This document shows positions 27,216-39,160 of a DNA stretch of 64,000 bases, in pieces. Position 1 is the first letter of the stretch. Every line of letters begins with the position of its first letter. The notes beneath the pieces were generated by a model that searched no databases, was not told the DNA's origin, and was given only the letters and a program-made list of their open reading frames with translations. The position numbers were made by a program, and so were the translations under genes. This stretch comes from Planococcus donghaensis (GTDB taxonomy: Bacteria > Bacillota > Bacilli > Bacillales_A > Planococcaceae): assembly GCF_001687665.2 (NCBI RefSeq), contig NZ_CP016543.2, forward strand, positions 3,224,001-3,288,000. Reading direction: 5' to 3'.

Positions 27216-28151
27216 ATGAAAGCAATCGTTATTGATCAATATGGAGAAAAAAATGTTTTAACCGAACGAGAAGTCGAAAAACCATCAATTCAAGAAAACC
27301 AAGTGCTTGTTGAAATACACGCAACATCTATCAATCCAATCGACTGGAAAGTACGTGCGGGATACCTTAAAGACATGCTACCATTTGAATTTCCAATCAT
27401 CCTTGGATGGGACGCTGCAGGTGTTATCGTAGAAAAAGGAAGCAATGTAACAAACTTCGAGATCGGGGAACGTGTTTTCACTAGACCCGCAACGACAAAC
27501 CAAGGAACATACGCTGAATATGTACCTGTAGATGAGAACTTACTTGCTAAAATGCCAGCTTCTATGAGTTTTGAAGAAGCTGCTGCAATTCCGTTAGCTG
27601 GATTAACTGCTTGGCAATGTTTAGTTGATTTTGGTGGCGTGAAAAAAGACGATAAAGTTCTTATTCATGCAGGAGCAGGTGGCGTTGGTAATTTTGCAAT
27701 CCAAATCGCTAAATCTTTAGGTGCGTACGTGACAACAACAGCCAGTGAAAAAAATGAAGAGTTTGTAACATCACTAGGTGCAGACCGTGTCATTAATTAC
27801 AAAACAGAAGAGTTCAGCGAAATGCTTGAGGATTACGATTTCGTCTTAGATTCAATGGGCGGAGAAGTTCAATCTAATAGCTACAAAGTATTAAAACCAA
27901 AAGGCAAACTTGTTTCAATTGCACAACCACCTAACGAAGAAGAAGCAAAGCAATATGACGTAGAAGCCGCTTTCTTATGGCTTGATCCAAAAGGCGATCA
28001 ATTGCAAAAACTGGCGGATATGTATGAAGCCGGTGAACTAAAATCAATTGTTGGAGAAACGTTCGAGTTTACTGAAGAATTTATGCAGGATGCACATGCG
28101 TTGAGCGAAACACACCATGCTCGCGGAAAAATTGTTATCACATTAAAATAA
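27216..28151 (+). CDS. NADP-dependent quinone-reductase-like oxidoreductase
   Basis: A 311-residue MDR-superfamily protein without structural zinc. It has the GroES-like domain IILGWDAAGVIVEKGSNV and the nucleotide-binding motif LIHAGAGGVGNFAIQIAKSLGA, with GRVxxY-type catalytic residues replaced as in zeta-crystallin-like quinone reductases. It likely reduces quinones or alkenals with NADPH, complementing the old yellow enzyme 51 bases upstream. AGGAGG precedes the ATG. It forms the end of the TetR-controlled unit and is followed by a strong terminator. Confidence 0.9.
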   Translation: MKAIVIDQYGEKNVLTEREVEKPSIQENQVLVEIHATSINPIDWKVRAGYLKDMLPFEFPIILGWDAAGVIVEKGSNVTNFEIGERVFTRPATTNQGTYAEYVPVDENLLAKMPASMSFEEAAAIPLAGLTAWQCLVDFGGVKKDDKVLIHAGAGGVGNFAIQIAKSLGAYVTTTASEKNEEFVTSLGADRVINYKTEEFSEMLEDYDFVLDSMGGEVQSNSYKVLKPKGKLVSIAQPPNEEEAKQYDVEAAFLWLDPKGDQLQKLADMYEAGELKSIVGETFEFTEEFMQDAHALSETHHARGKIVITLK

Positions 28152-28167
28152 TTTTTCAATAACAGTC

Positions 28168-28206
28168 AAAAAGCAGCTCCCATCAATAGATGAGAGCTGC
28201 TTTTTT
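28168..28206. terminator. Bidirectional terminator
   Basis: AAAAAGCAGCTC pairs with GAGCTGCTTTTT between two converging genes. Confidence 0.88.
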
Positions 28207-28227
28207 CAGTTAGTTGACTAGATGTTC

Positions 28228-29427
28228 TTACTCCACAAAGGTCCATACTGTTACTGTTGCTGAATCAGTACCCGCAACGAGCATAGACTGTTTCTCGCTT
28301 GACACCGATACAATATTTGAACTTAGGTTACCTTGTAATGCGAATTGCTTGATCGTTTCAAAGCCCTCAGCAGTTCGTTGAATACCAATTAGTTCATCTT
28401 TCCTTTGACTTGGCACCCACAGCTCGATTTGACCATCAGAATTGGAATCTACTGAAGTATGCATATCGAGGTTTTTACTCCCTATTGAATGTGTTGAGTA
28501 TTCACTTCCCGAAGCCACCACTTTTAACCTTTTATTTTCTTGGTCCCATTCTATAAATTGTAAATTCCCACCAATATGAGGAGTCGTAATTTCTGCTAAC
28601 TCTAATTTATCTGTTGAATGAAATGCCTCTACTGTTAATGCATGTCTCCAGCGATGACTTTGACCGAGCGGCTCACCTTCAGCTAATTGCTTGCCGGCTT
28701 CATCATACAATACCAACCTCGCTCCTTCTTGATCATTGCTTAAGGTTAAGATAATTTCTTTTGTTCCATTTTGATCCCAATCTACCCAAATTGGTTTCAA
28801 ACTTTCAATGACGTCTTTTTGAGGAACAGAGGTTTCTTGAACTACTTCTTTTTTATCTCCATCAATAATCGCAAACCCAGTCGCTTCTATTTGGTCACCC
28901 AAAATGCCATGATCGTAGCGAGTAGATGGTTGCGTCAACACAAGAACCTGGTTTTTGTCACCCACTAACAAATTTGAGTCAGGAAGTGCATTAATTGCAA
29001 GTCGCTCAAGTTCTTGTTCTTCACTCCAAAACACCACATCGCCATTTTGATCGATGTACACAAATTCATTTTCTTCTAATAGAAGAGGGGGCACCTGTAG
29101 ATTACCTTTTGGTTGAGGAACGGTTTTTGCAGTCTGTTTTTCTGTAAGCTCTGTCAATTGGCCACTTTCCGCTACTACTCTAAATCGTTGAATTTCCCCA
29201 CTATCTAATACAACAGCCAACTCTACATCTGCATCATTGTTTACTTTCTCCGCTTCGATACGAATTGGGATACCATTAAGGTTAATCGTTGTTTCTGAAC
29301 TCTTGCTTGTACTAGTTTTTTCAGTATTATCAATTGCTTCTTGTTCTACCTCTTGGACATTTTCTTCAGGTGAACAACCCGCCAATATAACGAGCGCTGT
29401 AAAAAGAAGTACAAGTAATTTCCTCAT
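28228..29427 (-). CDS. Lipoprotein with beta-propeller-like (FG-GAP/VCBS-type) repeats
   Basis: A 399-residue secreted lipoprotein: signal peptide MRKLLVLLFTALVILAGC with lipobox LAGC (lipidated Cys18). A Ser/Thr/Glu-rich linker follows, then repeated strand motifs with Asp/Asn-rich turns (VYIDQNGDVVFW, WVDWDQNGTKEIILTL, VDSNSDGQIELWVP). The D-x-N/D-G-D turns resemble FG-GAP calcium-binding repeats of beta-propellers. Likely role: an extracytoplasmic binding or scaffold protein anchored to the membrane. I recognise no specific family. It is encoded upstream of the katG terminator and shares no operon with it. Confidence 0.7.
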   Translation of the reverse strand: MRKLLVLLFTALVILAGCSPEENVQEVEQEAIDNTEKTSTSKSSETTINLNGIPIRIEAEKVNNDADVELAVVLDSGEIQRFRVVAESGQLTELTEKQTAKTVPQPKGNLQVPPLLLEENEFVYIDQNGDVVFWSEEQELERLAINALPDSNLLVGDKNQVLVLTQPSTRYDHGILGDQIEATGFAIIDGDKKEVVQETSVPQKDVIESLKPIWVDWDQNGTKEIILTLSNDQEGARLVLYDEAGKQLAEGEPLGQSHRWRHALTVEAFHSTDKLELAEITTPHIGGNLQFIEWDQENKRLKVVASGSEYSTHSIGSKNLDMHTSVDSNSDGQIELWVPSQRKDELIGIQRTAEGFETIKQFALQGNLSSNIVSVSSEKQSMLVAGTDSATVTVWTFVE

Positions 29428-29471
29428 TTAGTCACTCCTTTTGATTATGAACCGTAATAAAAATTGAGCTA

Positions 29472-29515
29472 AAAAAATCCTGATCAGCCGTATTAAGTCT
29501 GATCAGGATTTTTTA
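29472..29515 (-). terminator. Terminator of katG
   Basis: AAAAATCCTGATCAG pairs with CTGATCAGGATTTTT just downstream of the katG stop. Confidence 0.9.
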
Positions 29516-29518
29516 AAA

Positions 29519-31774
<2,256 letters not shown>

Positions 31775-31826
31775 TCATCGAAATCGATTACCGCTATTTG
31801 TTGCTCGTGTAAAAATGATTCTTACA

Positions 31827-31841
31827 TTAGAATTATACTAA
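31827..31841 (-). promoter_or_regulatory. PerR-like box overlapping the katG -10 region
   Basis: TTAGAATTATACTAA (plus strand) matches TTATAATNATTATAA at 11 of 14 informative positions. On the minus strand it contains TATAAT (31832-31837), a likely -10 for katG. Confidence 0.6.
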
Positions 31842-31958
31842 AGTAGAGCGTAGCTGAACAGTAATAAGACTGTCAATTTAAAAGCAAATTTTTTACTAAG
31901 TAAAACAAAACCCTAAATCGGTTATTTTTCGAGTGAAAAATAATGGATCATCAAAAAA

Positions 31959-32010
31959 ATAGTGATATACCTAAAAGTGTAAGATCCACTTTTTTAGGTA
32001 CATCACTATT
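31959..32010 (-). terminator. Terminator of the PAS-GGDEF-EAL gene at 32023
   Basis: AATAGTGAT...ACCTAAAAGTG pairs with CACTTTTTTAGGT...ATCACTATT around a short loop. Confidence 0.8.
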
Positions 32011-32022
32011 ACGACAGCTTTT

Positions 32023-34464
32023 TTAAGCATTTACTTTATTTAATAACCTTGAATTGTAATTACAGGCTAAAAACTCACTCATATCATCTGCAGTTAGGGG
32101 CTCTGAGTATAAATAGCCTTGCACTTCGTTACAGCCAATTGATTTTAAATATTCTTCTTGTTCTACTGTTTCGACTTGTTCTGCTAGGGACAGTAATTTT
32201 AAATTTCTTGCCATAACGATAATGGTATCAATAATCGTTCTTGCCTTTTCGTCATGTTCAATATCTCGTACAAGAGAGCCGTCAATCTTCAAGCGATCGA
32301 TTGAAAAGTTCTTCAAATGATTCAAAGAGCTATAGCCTGTACCAAAATCGTCCATGCTAATTGAAATGCCAAGATGTCTCAACTTATCAAAAATGTCTTT
32401 AGCATATTCTACATCTTTAATTGCCAAGCTTTCTGTAATTTCCAAGTCCAACCGCTCGAAATTATAACCAGTTTCTTTGAAAATTTCTTTAATCGTTCCA
32501 ATAAAGTTGTGATGGAAAAATTGTTTAATCGATACGTTCACACTTAAATACAACTCTTCGCATCCTTGTTCTTGCCAACTTTTCACTTGCTTGCTAGATT
32601 CCCTTAACGCCCATTCGCCTAGTTCAATGATTAACTCACTGTCTTCGACTATCGCGATAAAGTCATCCGGCTTTATCAACCCTTCTTTCGGATGATTCCA
32701 CCTCAGTAAAGCTTCTACACCAAACATTTTTCCACTTGCGTAATCTATTTGCGGTTGATAAAAAATCTCAAATTGTTTTTCTTTGACTGCTTTTCTTACA
32801 TCGGCTTCTAATGATAGCTGTTTTGGGTTTTTCTCTTTTAAATAATTATGATAAAACTCGTACATATTTTTCCCTTTTTCTTTAGCGCTATACATAGCCG
32901 CATCCGCGAACTTCATCAAGTCTTCTCCAATTCGACTATCTTGAGGATACAAAGCGATTCCAATGCTTCCTGTTATGTAAAGTTCCTGATTTTGACTTCC
33001 TAAAAGGAAAGGCGTTTGTATTTGAAGCAAAATATCCTCTAACTGCTTTTGGAAAACTTCATCGTCTGAGACATCGGGAAAGAGAAAAGTAAATTCATCT
33101 CCACCTAACCTTGAAATGACTACGTCTTTATCTACTAAAGACCGGAAACGATCGGCTAATACTTGAAGCAATTGGTCTCCTATTTGATGTCCTAAAATAT
33201 CATTCACTAATTTAAAGCGATCCAAATCTAAAAAGCAGACAGCCATTTGTGAGAAGGCCGTTGAATAAGTAATTTTACGGTCTAGCTCTTCCACAAAAAA
33301 TCGTCTATTCGGTAGAAGCGTTAGCGAATCGTGATAGGCCATATGATGCATCTTTTCTCTGGCTTCTGCAATTTCCGTTATGTCTTTTACAAATACATTT
33401 ATGTGTGTCAGTTCTTCATCTAAAAAGTTCGGGACTAATGTAATTTGCACATCAATATGATTGTCAAACTTAGTAAGCAACTTTGTTTCAAACATTTGAG
33501 AATCACCACTAAACGCGATTTTCAAAAAACTTAAAAATTCAGCTCGTTGATGTTCATGAATCAGTTTACTAAATGAAGAATATTCTTCTAATTCCTCTGG
33601 AAGAAAGCCCGTCATTTCTTTTGTAGCCTCGTTTACTTTATTGATTTCACCTTTATCATCTACTGAAAATATCGCAATCGCTTGGTTTTCAAAGAGGGCT
33701 TCATATTGATGCTTATTTTTATAAATAAGTTCTTTTTGTTTCTCGCTATACAGTTCCGAAATAAAACTTGGAAACAACTCTAAAAACACTAACCCAAATA
33801 TATTAATGGTTAATGGCAACAAAGTGTTATTAAAATACAGCCAGTCATAAATTTCGATGTCATGATTATTAAATAAATCAAAGTTGGAAAATAACGTAAT
33901 GCTCGAAAACAGCGTGTACCGAATACTTGCAAAGGCAAGTCCAATCGCCACACTACCATAAACAATCCACTTAACATGTATTTTTTCTATTTTTCGTAAC
34001 TGTCGAATAAACCGAAAAGTTGCTATCGCATTTCCTAACAGCAAAATATTCGCACTGATAAATAATAGAAGATTCATGTCTAGATTATTCTCGATCATTA
34101 TTTTTCTAAGGTCAATGTAATTGACTAAACTAATACAAAAAGCAAAAATAATGGAACCGATTAACAATCGCTGAAATGTAACTTCTTTATAACAAATGGT
34201 ACTGATCGCTGAATAAACAGAAAAAGAACAAAAGAGAATGATTGAGACAATTAGTAATAATTTAATCGGGGTCATAGCACCGGTGAAATATGTATTTAAA
34301 TAAGCAAAGTAGATGACAAATCCTGCCACAAAAGAAGTGATACGCACCTTATTTTTGTTTTTATCTATAAAATCGATTTTCATGATAATACTAACGCCTA
34401 TAAAGGCAGCTATACTGGCTACCACAATTGACAGCATGTAATCATTAAGTAAAAAATAATCCAT
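32023..34464 (-). CDS. Multi-helix membrane PAS-GGDEF-EAL protein
   Basis: An 813-residue protein. Residues 1-235 contain about seven to eight hydrophobic helices, a PAS domain covers ~250-365, GGDEF ~370-530 (GGDEF at 454-458) and EAL ~550-800. EAL motifs: [32 protein letters not shown], then AEQVET in place of the usual AEGVET; the catalytic glutamates are kept. No RxxD I-site precedes GGDEF (VDKD). It probably has both domains active or one regulating the other, tuning c-di-GMP in response to a membrane or PAS-bound signal. GAGGTTTAACT precedes the ATG. Single gene. Confidence 0.9.
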   Translation of the reverse strand: MDYFLLNDYMLSIVVASIAAFIGVSIIMKIDFIDKNKNKVRITSFVAGFVIYFAYLNTYFTGAMTPIKLLLIVSIILFCSFSVYSAISTICYKEVTFQRLLIGSIIFAFCISLVNYIDLRKIMIENNLDMNLLLFISANILLLGNAIATFRFIRQLRKIEKIHVKWIVYGSVAIGLAFASIRYTLFSSITLFSNFDLFNNHDIEIYDWLYFNNTLLPLTINIFGLVFLELFPSFISELYSEKQKELIYKNKHQYEALFENQAIAIFSVDDKGEINKVNEATKEMTGFLPEELEEYSSFSKLIHEHQRAEFLSFLKIAFSGDSQMFETKLLTKFDNHIDVQITLVPNFLDEELTHINVFVKDITEIAEAREKMHHMAYHDSLTLLPNRRFFVEELDRKITYSTAFSQMAVCFLDLDRFKLVNDILGHQIGDQLLQVLADRFRSLVDKDVVISRLGGDEFTFLFPDVSDDEVFQKQLEDILLQIQTPFLLGSQNQELYITGSIGIALYPQDSRIGEDLMKFADAAMYSAKEKGKNMYEFYHNYLKEKNPKQLSLEADVRKAVKEKQFEIFYQPQIDYASGKMFGVEALLRWNHPKEGLIKPDDFIAIVEDSELIIELGEWALRESSKQVKSWQEQGCEELYLSVNVSIKQFFHHNFIGTIKEIFKETGYNFERLDLEITESLAIKDVEYAKDIFDKLRHLGISISMDDFGTGYSSLNHLKNFSIDRLKIDGSLVRDIEHDEKARTIIDTIIVMARNLKLLSLAEQVETVEQEEYLKSIGCNEVQGYLYSEPLTADDMSEFLACNYNSRLLNKVNA

Positions 34465-34673
34465 AGTTAAACCTCTTTCCTAACCAATTACGCTTGCCAA
34501 ATTAGAAGGACTATTTATCCTACTTTGTAATCAAAAATGTAAAATTTATAAGCTTTTTCAATACATTATGCTTATTTATGACCTAATTCAATATACACCT
34601 AATGGACTAAATTATATCCATAATACAGGTATATCAACCAAATTTCAATAGAAGATTCCGATAATTCCGCAAA
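34465..34673. other. AT-rich gap
   Basis: This 209-base stretch holds the upstream region of the PAS-GGDEF-EAL gene. No clear promoter or other element was recognised. Confidence 0.3.
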
Positions 34674-34728
34674 AAAGGCATCCATACAATTTTGAGTGGT
34701 TAGCTCAAAGCTGTATAAATGCCTTTAT
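34674..34728 (-). terminator. Terminator of the beta-glucosidase gene
   Basis: On the minus strand GGCAT..ATACA and TGTAT..ATGCC enclose a TTGAG/CTCAA stem, followed by a U-tract. Confidence 0.75.
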
Positions 34729-34761
34729 CTTTATCCGTATTATTCTAGTACAAAGAAAGTT

Positions 34762-36111
34762 TTAGTAGAACATATCAAACCAACCATTGCTTATCGTTTG
34801 TTTGTACCAGTAATAACTATCTTTTTTTGTTCTTTCTAATGTGTTGAAATCTACGTGAATGATGCCAAAACGTTTATCATAGCCTTCAGCCCATTCGAAA
34901 TTATCTAAAAGTGACCAAGTTAAATATCCTTTTATGTTAACGCCATAATCGATACTTCTCTTTAAAGCAGTTAAATGTTGCTTTAAATACTCAATCCTTC
35001 TTTGATCGTGAACTCGCCCATTCTCCACACCATCATTATAGCAAGCGCCATTTTCGGTTATGTAAATTGGAATAGAACCGTATTGATCTTTTATTTTTGC
35101 TAATACACGATAGAAACCTTCAGGGTAAATAAACCAACCAAAATCTGTTTTCTCAAAGCCAATATCAATTCTTTCCAGGTCGAACAAGTCTGCATCTTTT
35201 TTGTATCTGCCGATTGCTCCTGTGTAATAGTTAATGCCTAAGAAATCGATCGGTTGGCTGATGATTTCCATATCGCCTTCTTCAATTTGGAGAGTTACGC
35301 CTTTTTTCTCAAACCAATCCACCATAAAATCAGGGTAGCTCCCTTTAAAGATCGGATCGAAAAACCATTCCATTAGGAAGCCCATTCCTCTATTACAAGC
35401 ATCAATGTCTTCTTGCTTGTTGCTAAATGGCTCAAGCCATTCCACGTTAGGTGCATAGCCAATGCCACCTTCAATTGCTGCTTCTCTAAATCGAGTAACT
35501 GCTTTCCCGTGTGCTAGCATCAAGTGATGAGAAATATTGGTTGCAAGTTGAAGATCTTGATTGCCTGGTGCGTGTATGCCTATAAAGTTAGATAAGAACG
35601 ATACACACCAAGGTTCGTTGATTGTTATCCAGTTTTTAATCTTTCCTTTAAACTCTTTGAACATAAGCTCCGCATAGTCGGCAAATGCTTCAACTGTTTC
35701 TCGATTATCCCAGCCGCCTTTGTCTTGCAAAGCTTGTGGCAAGTCCCAATGATAAAGCGTACACATTGGTTCGATACCGTTTGCCAACAAGGCGTCTACG
35801 AAATTATGATAATACTCTAACCCTTTTTGGTTTACTTCACCAGAACCCGCAGGGAAAATTCGAGGCCATGAAACAGAAAAGCGGTACGTATCAATCCCTA
35901 ATTCTTTCATTAATTGGATGTCTTCTTCATAGCGATGGTAACTATCGATCGCCACATCCCCGTTATCACCATTTAACACTTTGCCTGGCGTATGTGAAAA
36001 CGTATCCCAAATTGACAAACCTTTTCCATCTTTATAAGCTGCACCTTCTATTTGAAAAGCAGCTGTTGCCGCTCCCCATTTCATGTCTTTCGGAAATTCC
36101 ATAATTGCCAT
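34762..36111 (-). CDS. bglA: Family GH1 beta-glucosidase
   Basis: A 449-residue cytoplasmic glycoside hydrolase of family 1. The acid/base is Glu166 in TINEPW and the nucleophile is Glu353 in ITENGA. The N-terminal FPKDMKWGAATAAFQIEGA signature and the C-terminal WSLLDNFEWAEGY motif are present, and there is no signal peptide. It hydrolyses beta-glucosides (for example cellobiose) taken up without phosphorylation; phospho-beta-glucosidases of this family normally sit next to a PTS, whereas here the partner is an ABC transporter. TGGAGG precedes the ATG. Last gene of the binding protein-permease-regulator-hydrolase cluster. Confidence 0.94.
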   Translation of the reverse strand: MAIMEFPKDMKWGAATAAFQIEGAAYKDGKGLSIWDTFSHTPGKVLNGDNGDVAIDSYHRYEEDIQLMKELGIDTYRFSVSWPRIFPAGSGEVNQKGLEYYHNFVDALLANGIEPMCTLYHWDLPQALQDKGGWDNRETVEAFADYAELMFKEFKGKIKNWITINEPWCVSFLSNFIGIHAPGNQDLQLATNISHHLMLAHGKAVTRFREAAIEGGIGYAPNVEWLEPFSNKQEDIDACNRGMGFLMEWFFDPIFKGSYPDFMVDWFEKKGVTLQIEEGDMEIISQPIDFLGINYYTGAIGRYKKDADLFDLERIDIGFEKTDFGWFIYPEGFYRVLAKIKDQYGSIPIYITENGACYNDGVENGRVHDQRRIEYLKQHLTALKRSIDYGVNIKGYLTWSLLDNFEWAEGYDKRFGIIHVDFNTLERTKKDSYYWYKQTISNGWFDMFY

Positions 36112-36162
36112 TTCTATTACCTCCAGTATCCAGAATTTACGAATGCGTCACGTTCTTTTAGT

Positions 36163-37191
36163 TTATACCTTTTTTTTGATCAAACTGCCGCAAGATTCTC
36201 TTACGATTAGCTCCGAATCAATAAATACCGGCTGTAATTCTGCTTTGCCGTTGATTAAGTCATTTAGCATATACGCAGCTAATTTGCCTAATCGCTCTTT
36301 GTCTTGTTTAACAGTTGAAAGCGGAGGCGCGCTATAACGACAAGCGTCAATATCGTCACACCCCACAAGACGAATGTCTTCAGGCACTTTTAGTCCTGCT
36401 TCTTTAATCGCCATTAACGCTCCGAATGCCATCATATCAGAAGCTGCGAAAACGGCTTCAGGCTGCACTGGTGCTTCTAATATTTTTTTCATCGCTGTAT
36501 ATCCACTAGCTTCATAATAATCTCCGTATTCGATCCATTCGTCTCTTACTTCAAGACCAAATTGATTCATCGCCTGTAAATAGCCTTGTGCTCTCAGTTT
36601 CGTAACGACAGAATCTTGCTGTCCACCAATAAAGCCAATATTTTTTACTGAATTCAAATACAGATGTTGAACCACTTTACTCCCTAACGACACATTATCG
36701 GTCATCACATAGCTTGAATTGGGTCCATCTAATACTAAGTCAATACCAATACACGGAATCTCACTATGAACCAATTCATAAATCGAGTCTTCAATTTCTT
36801 CTCCTGTAATAATGATGCAGCCATCTACATGGAAATGCTTACAGCGAGCCAAGTAACTGCCGTTATCTTGAGAGAAATTTTCATTTGAAAACATGAGGAT
36901 GTCAAAGCCCAATTGGCCAATGTTCTTTTTAAAGGCGGTCACAACTTCTGTGAAAAAAGGATGCGTAAATTCAACATTTACTTTTCCAGCGTAAATCAAG
37001 CCAATCAAATTGGACTTTTTTGTGGCGAGCGATTTAGCTGAAAAGTTTGGTTGATATCCCGTTTGTTTAATAATATCCAATATTTTTTTCTTCGTGGCTT
37101 CGTTCACACCATGATAGTTATTGATCGCTTTGGATACAGTAGCCGGAGAGACACCGGCCATTTTTGCGATATCTTTTATTTTTAAACTCAT
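36163..37191 (-). CDS. LacI-family repressor of the beta-glucoside cluster
   Basis: A 342-residue LacI/GalR regulator. The DNA-binding N-terminus is IKDIAKMAGVSPATVSKAIN with hinge YQPNFSAKSLATKKSN; the C-terminal sugar-binding domain contains VDGCIIITGEEIEDSI and VGCDDIDACRYSAPPL. GAGGGAG precedes the ATG. Two palindromic operators of the AAACCGGTTT type flank the promoter of the binding-protein gene (40513-40536 and 40616-40639) and are the natural targets. The inducer is probably a beta-glucoside or cellobiose. Confidence 0.93.
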   Translation of the reverse strand: MSLKIKDIAKMAGVSPATVSKAINNYHGVNEATKKKILDIIKQTGYQPNFSAKSLATKKSNLIGLIYAGKVNVEFTHPFFTEVVTAFKKNIGQLGFDILMFSNENFSQDNGSYLARCKHFHVDGCIIITGEEIEDSIYELVHSEIPCIGIDLVLDGPNSSYVMTDNVSLGSKVVQHLYLNSVKNIGFIGGQQDSVVTKLRAQGYLQAMNQFGLEVRDEWIEYGDYYEASGYTAMKKILEAPVQPEAVFAASDMMAFGALMAIKEAGLKVPEDIRLVGCDDIDACRYSAPPLSTVKQDKERLGKLAAYMLNDLINGKAELQPVFIDSELIVRESCGSLIKKKV

Positions 37192-37282
37192 TTGTACTCC
37201 CTCTTTTGCTCCTATAGTAAAGGTTCTTATCCTTAATCATAATGAATCAGTGAGTATTAAAGTAGTTTTAGAAACGAAAAGA

Positions 37283-38125
37283 TTATTTAACGGATCCTTC
37301 TGCAATACTCGAGATAAACAAACGGTTGAACAATAAGAAAATAATAATTAATGGTACAGTTGCCCAGAACACACCTGACAAGATCATGCCAAAGTCCACA
37401 TTAAATGTATTGCTTAATGAAGCTAGTGCGACTTGGATCGTGTAATTTTCCGGATCTCTTAAGATGGTAAACTGCCATAAGAACTCGCCCCATACCGCTG
37501 TGAACACAATAATTCCAAGCGTTGCAAAAGCTGGCAAGATGATCGGCAGTACAATACTTCTGTAGATTTTGAAATTCGAGCAGCCATCTAATTTTGCGGC
37601 TTCGATCAACTCATCAGGTACAGAGTCACTTACATATTGTCTCATAAGGAAAATCCCTAGTGGATTCAAAAAGAACAAAATCATAACACCGGATAACGTA
37701 TCAAGTAATCCCGCTTTCGCAATCAAAAAATATTGTGGGATCAATCCAAGTTGAGGTGGAATGATCATGGTCAATAAGATCGTAATAAAGAGAAAGTTTT
37801 TAGCCGGGAAATGAAATTTCGCAAAAGCAAATCCTGCTAGTGAACTAATAAATAACACGACGAGGGTAACAATCGTACATAGTACGAACGATGTCCATAA
37901 TGCTCCGAAAAAATCAATTTGCTGAAGAACTTTTTGAAAGTTTTCCACCATTAAGTTACCAGGTGTAATGGTAGGTGGAATTGAGTTATACGCCGAGCTG
38001 GTTTGAGTTGCCATAACAAACATCCAATAAAATGGGAAAAGAGAGAGCGCCGAAGCAAGAGTCAGAAATAAATAGACAAACACCTTACCCATAGATAGTT
38101 TTCTTTTTTTAGCTACTGTATTCAT
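37283..38125 (-). CDS. Sugar ABC transporter permease (MalG-like)
   Basis: A 280-residue inner-membrane permease with six helices. The EAA motif, which contacts the ATPase, reads ELIEAAKLDGCSNFKIYRSI. It is the second of two permeases and starts four bases after the stop of the first, so translation is probably coupled. No ATPase gene is in the cluster; a shared MsmX/UgpC-type ATPase encoded elsewhere is expected. Confidence 0.93.
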   Translation of the reverse strand: MNTVAKKRKLSMGKVFVYLFLTLASALSLFPFYWMFVMATQTSSAYNSIPPTITPGNLMVENFQKVLQQIDFFGALWTSFVLCTIVTLVVLFISSLAGFAFAKFHFPAKNFLFITILLTMIIPPQLGLIPQYFLIAKAGLLDTLSGVMILFFLNPLGIFLMRQYVSDSVPDELIEAAKLDGCSNFKIYRSIVLPIILPAFATLGIIVFTAVWGEFLWQFTILRDPENYTIQVALASLSNTFNVDFGMILSGVFWATVPLIIIFLLFNRLFISSIAEGSVK

Positions 38126-38129
38126 TTAT

Positions 38130-39071
38130 CTAGCCCCTCCTTCTCTTTTTGCCAATTCCAGATGTTAAGTACGTATTAATTGCAGCGAAAATAATGATGA
38201 CCACGAGTAAAATAATCGCTGTTGCAGAAGCTGTTCCAAACGATTGAAGTTTGAATGCGTCACGGTATAAATACATTACAACCGTCATCGCTTCATCTCT
38301 CGTAAAGGCTGATGCTCCTAGGAATACCGTTGGTTCAGAAAACAGTTGGAGTGCACCGACGGTTGAAAAGAAAACCGTTAAAAGAATGAACGGCTTCAGC
38401 AAAGGCAAGGTAATGTGGATCACCTGTTGGAATTTGCTGGCACCATCAATTGTTGCAGCTTCGTAAACATCATTGGGAATACTTTGAATACCCGCTAGAT
38501 AAATAATCGTATTGTACCCAACCCATCTCCAAAATACCATGATGGAGATGGCGATCTTTGTTCCCCACTCTGAAGTTCCCCAGCTTACTGGATCAGCGCC
38601 GAACAATCCAAGCACGTAATTTGCCAATGAAGACTGATGGTCACTGAAAATAACACTAAAGATCAAGGCAACCGCAACCATTGACGTAATGTAAGGCATA
38701 AAGATTGTAACTCTGAAAAAACTTCTGAAACGGAGAAATGCTACGTTTAACAAAATTGCTAAAATGATACCGACTATAATCTGTGGAGCAGTACCGATTA
38801 AACCGATGACAATTGTATTATAAAGTGATTTCCAAAAAAGAGGATCTTCCAATACAATTTTGAAGTTGTTTAGTCCAACAAAGCTCATTTCCCCTAGGCC
38901 ATTCCACTTTTGGAAAGCCAAATAGAAACTAAAAAGTGCTGGATAAAGACCAATAACGCCGAAGATAATAAAGAAGGGTGCGATATATAAGTACGCGGAC
39001 ACTCGGTCTTTCTTGCTTTCAGATAAATTCTTTTTCTTGCCTTTTTTCCCTTTTTGATAAGTAGAGTCCAT
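38130..39071 (-). CDS. Sugar ABC transporter permease (MalF-like)
   Basis: A 313-residue permease with a positively charged N-terminus (KGKKGKKKN), six main helices and the EAA motif DVYEAATIDGASKFQQVIHI. It pairs with the MalG-like protein to form the membrane channel for the sugar delivered by the lipoprotein encoded upstream. ATG 39069-39071 (MDSTYQ) lies five bases after GGGGAG; the GTG two codons earlier overlaps the ribosome-binding site. A hairpin without U-tract separates it from the binding-protein gene. Confidence 0.93.
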   Translation of the reverse strand: MDSTYQKGKKGKKKNLSESKKDRVSAYLYIAPFFIIFGVIGLYPALFSFYLAFQKWNGLGEMSFVGLNNFKIVLEDPLFWKSLYNTIVIGLIGTAPQIIVGIILAILLNVAFLRFRSFFRVTIFMPYITSMVAVALIFSVIFSDHQSSLANYVLGLFGADPVSWGTSEWGTKIAISIMVFWRWVGYNTIIYLAGIQSIPNDVYEAATIDGASKFQQVIHITLPLLKPFILLTVFFSTVGALQLFSEPTVFLGASAFTRDEAMTVVMYLYRDAFKLQSFGTASATAIILLVVIIIFAAINTYLTSGIGKKRRRG

Positions 39072-39102
39072 TTTCACTCCCCGTTTCCGTTAAAAATAAT
39101 AA

Positions 39103-39132
39103 GGATATGGCTTCCGCGAGGTCACCATATCC
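39103..39132 (-). other. Intercistronic hairpin between binding-protein and permease genes
   Basis: GGATATGG (39103-39110) pairs with CCATATCC (39125-39132). It lacks a U-tract and may stabilise or partially terminate the mRNA so that the binding protein is made in excess. Confidence 0.5.
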
Positions 39133-39160
39133 ATTAACAAGTTTGTGTTGCTTATAACTT

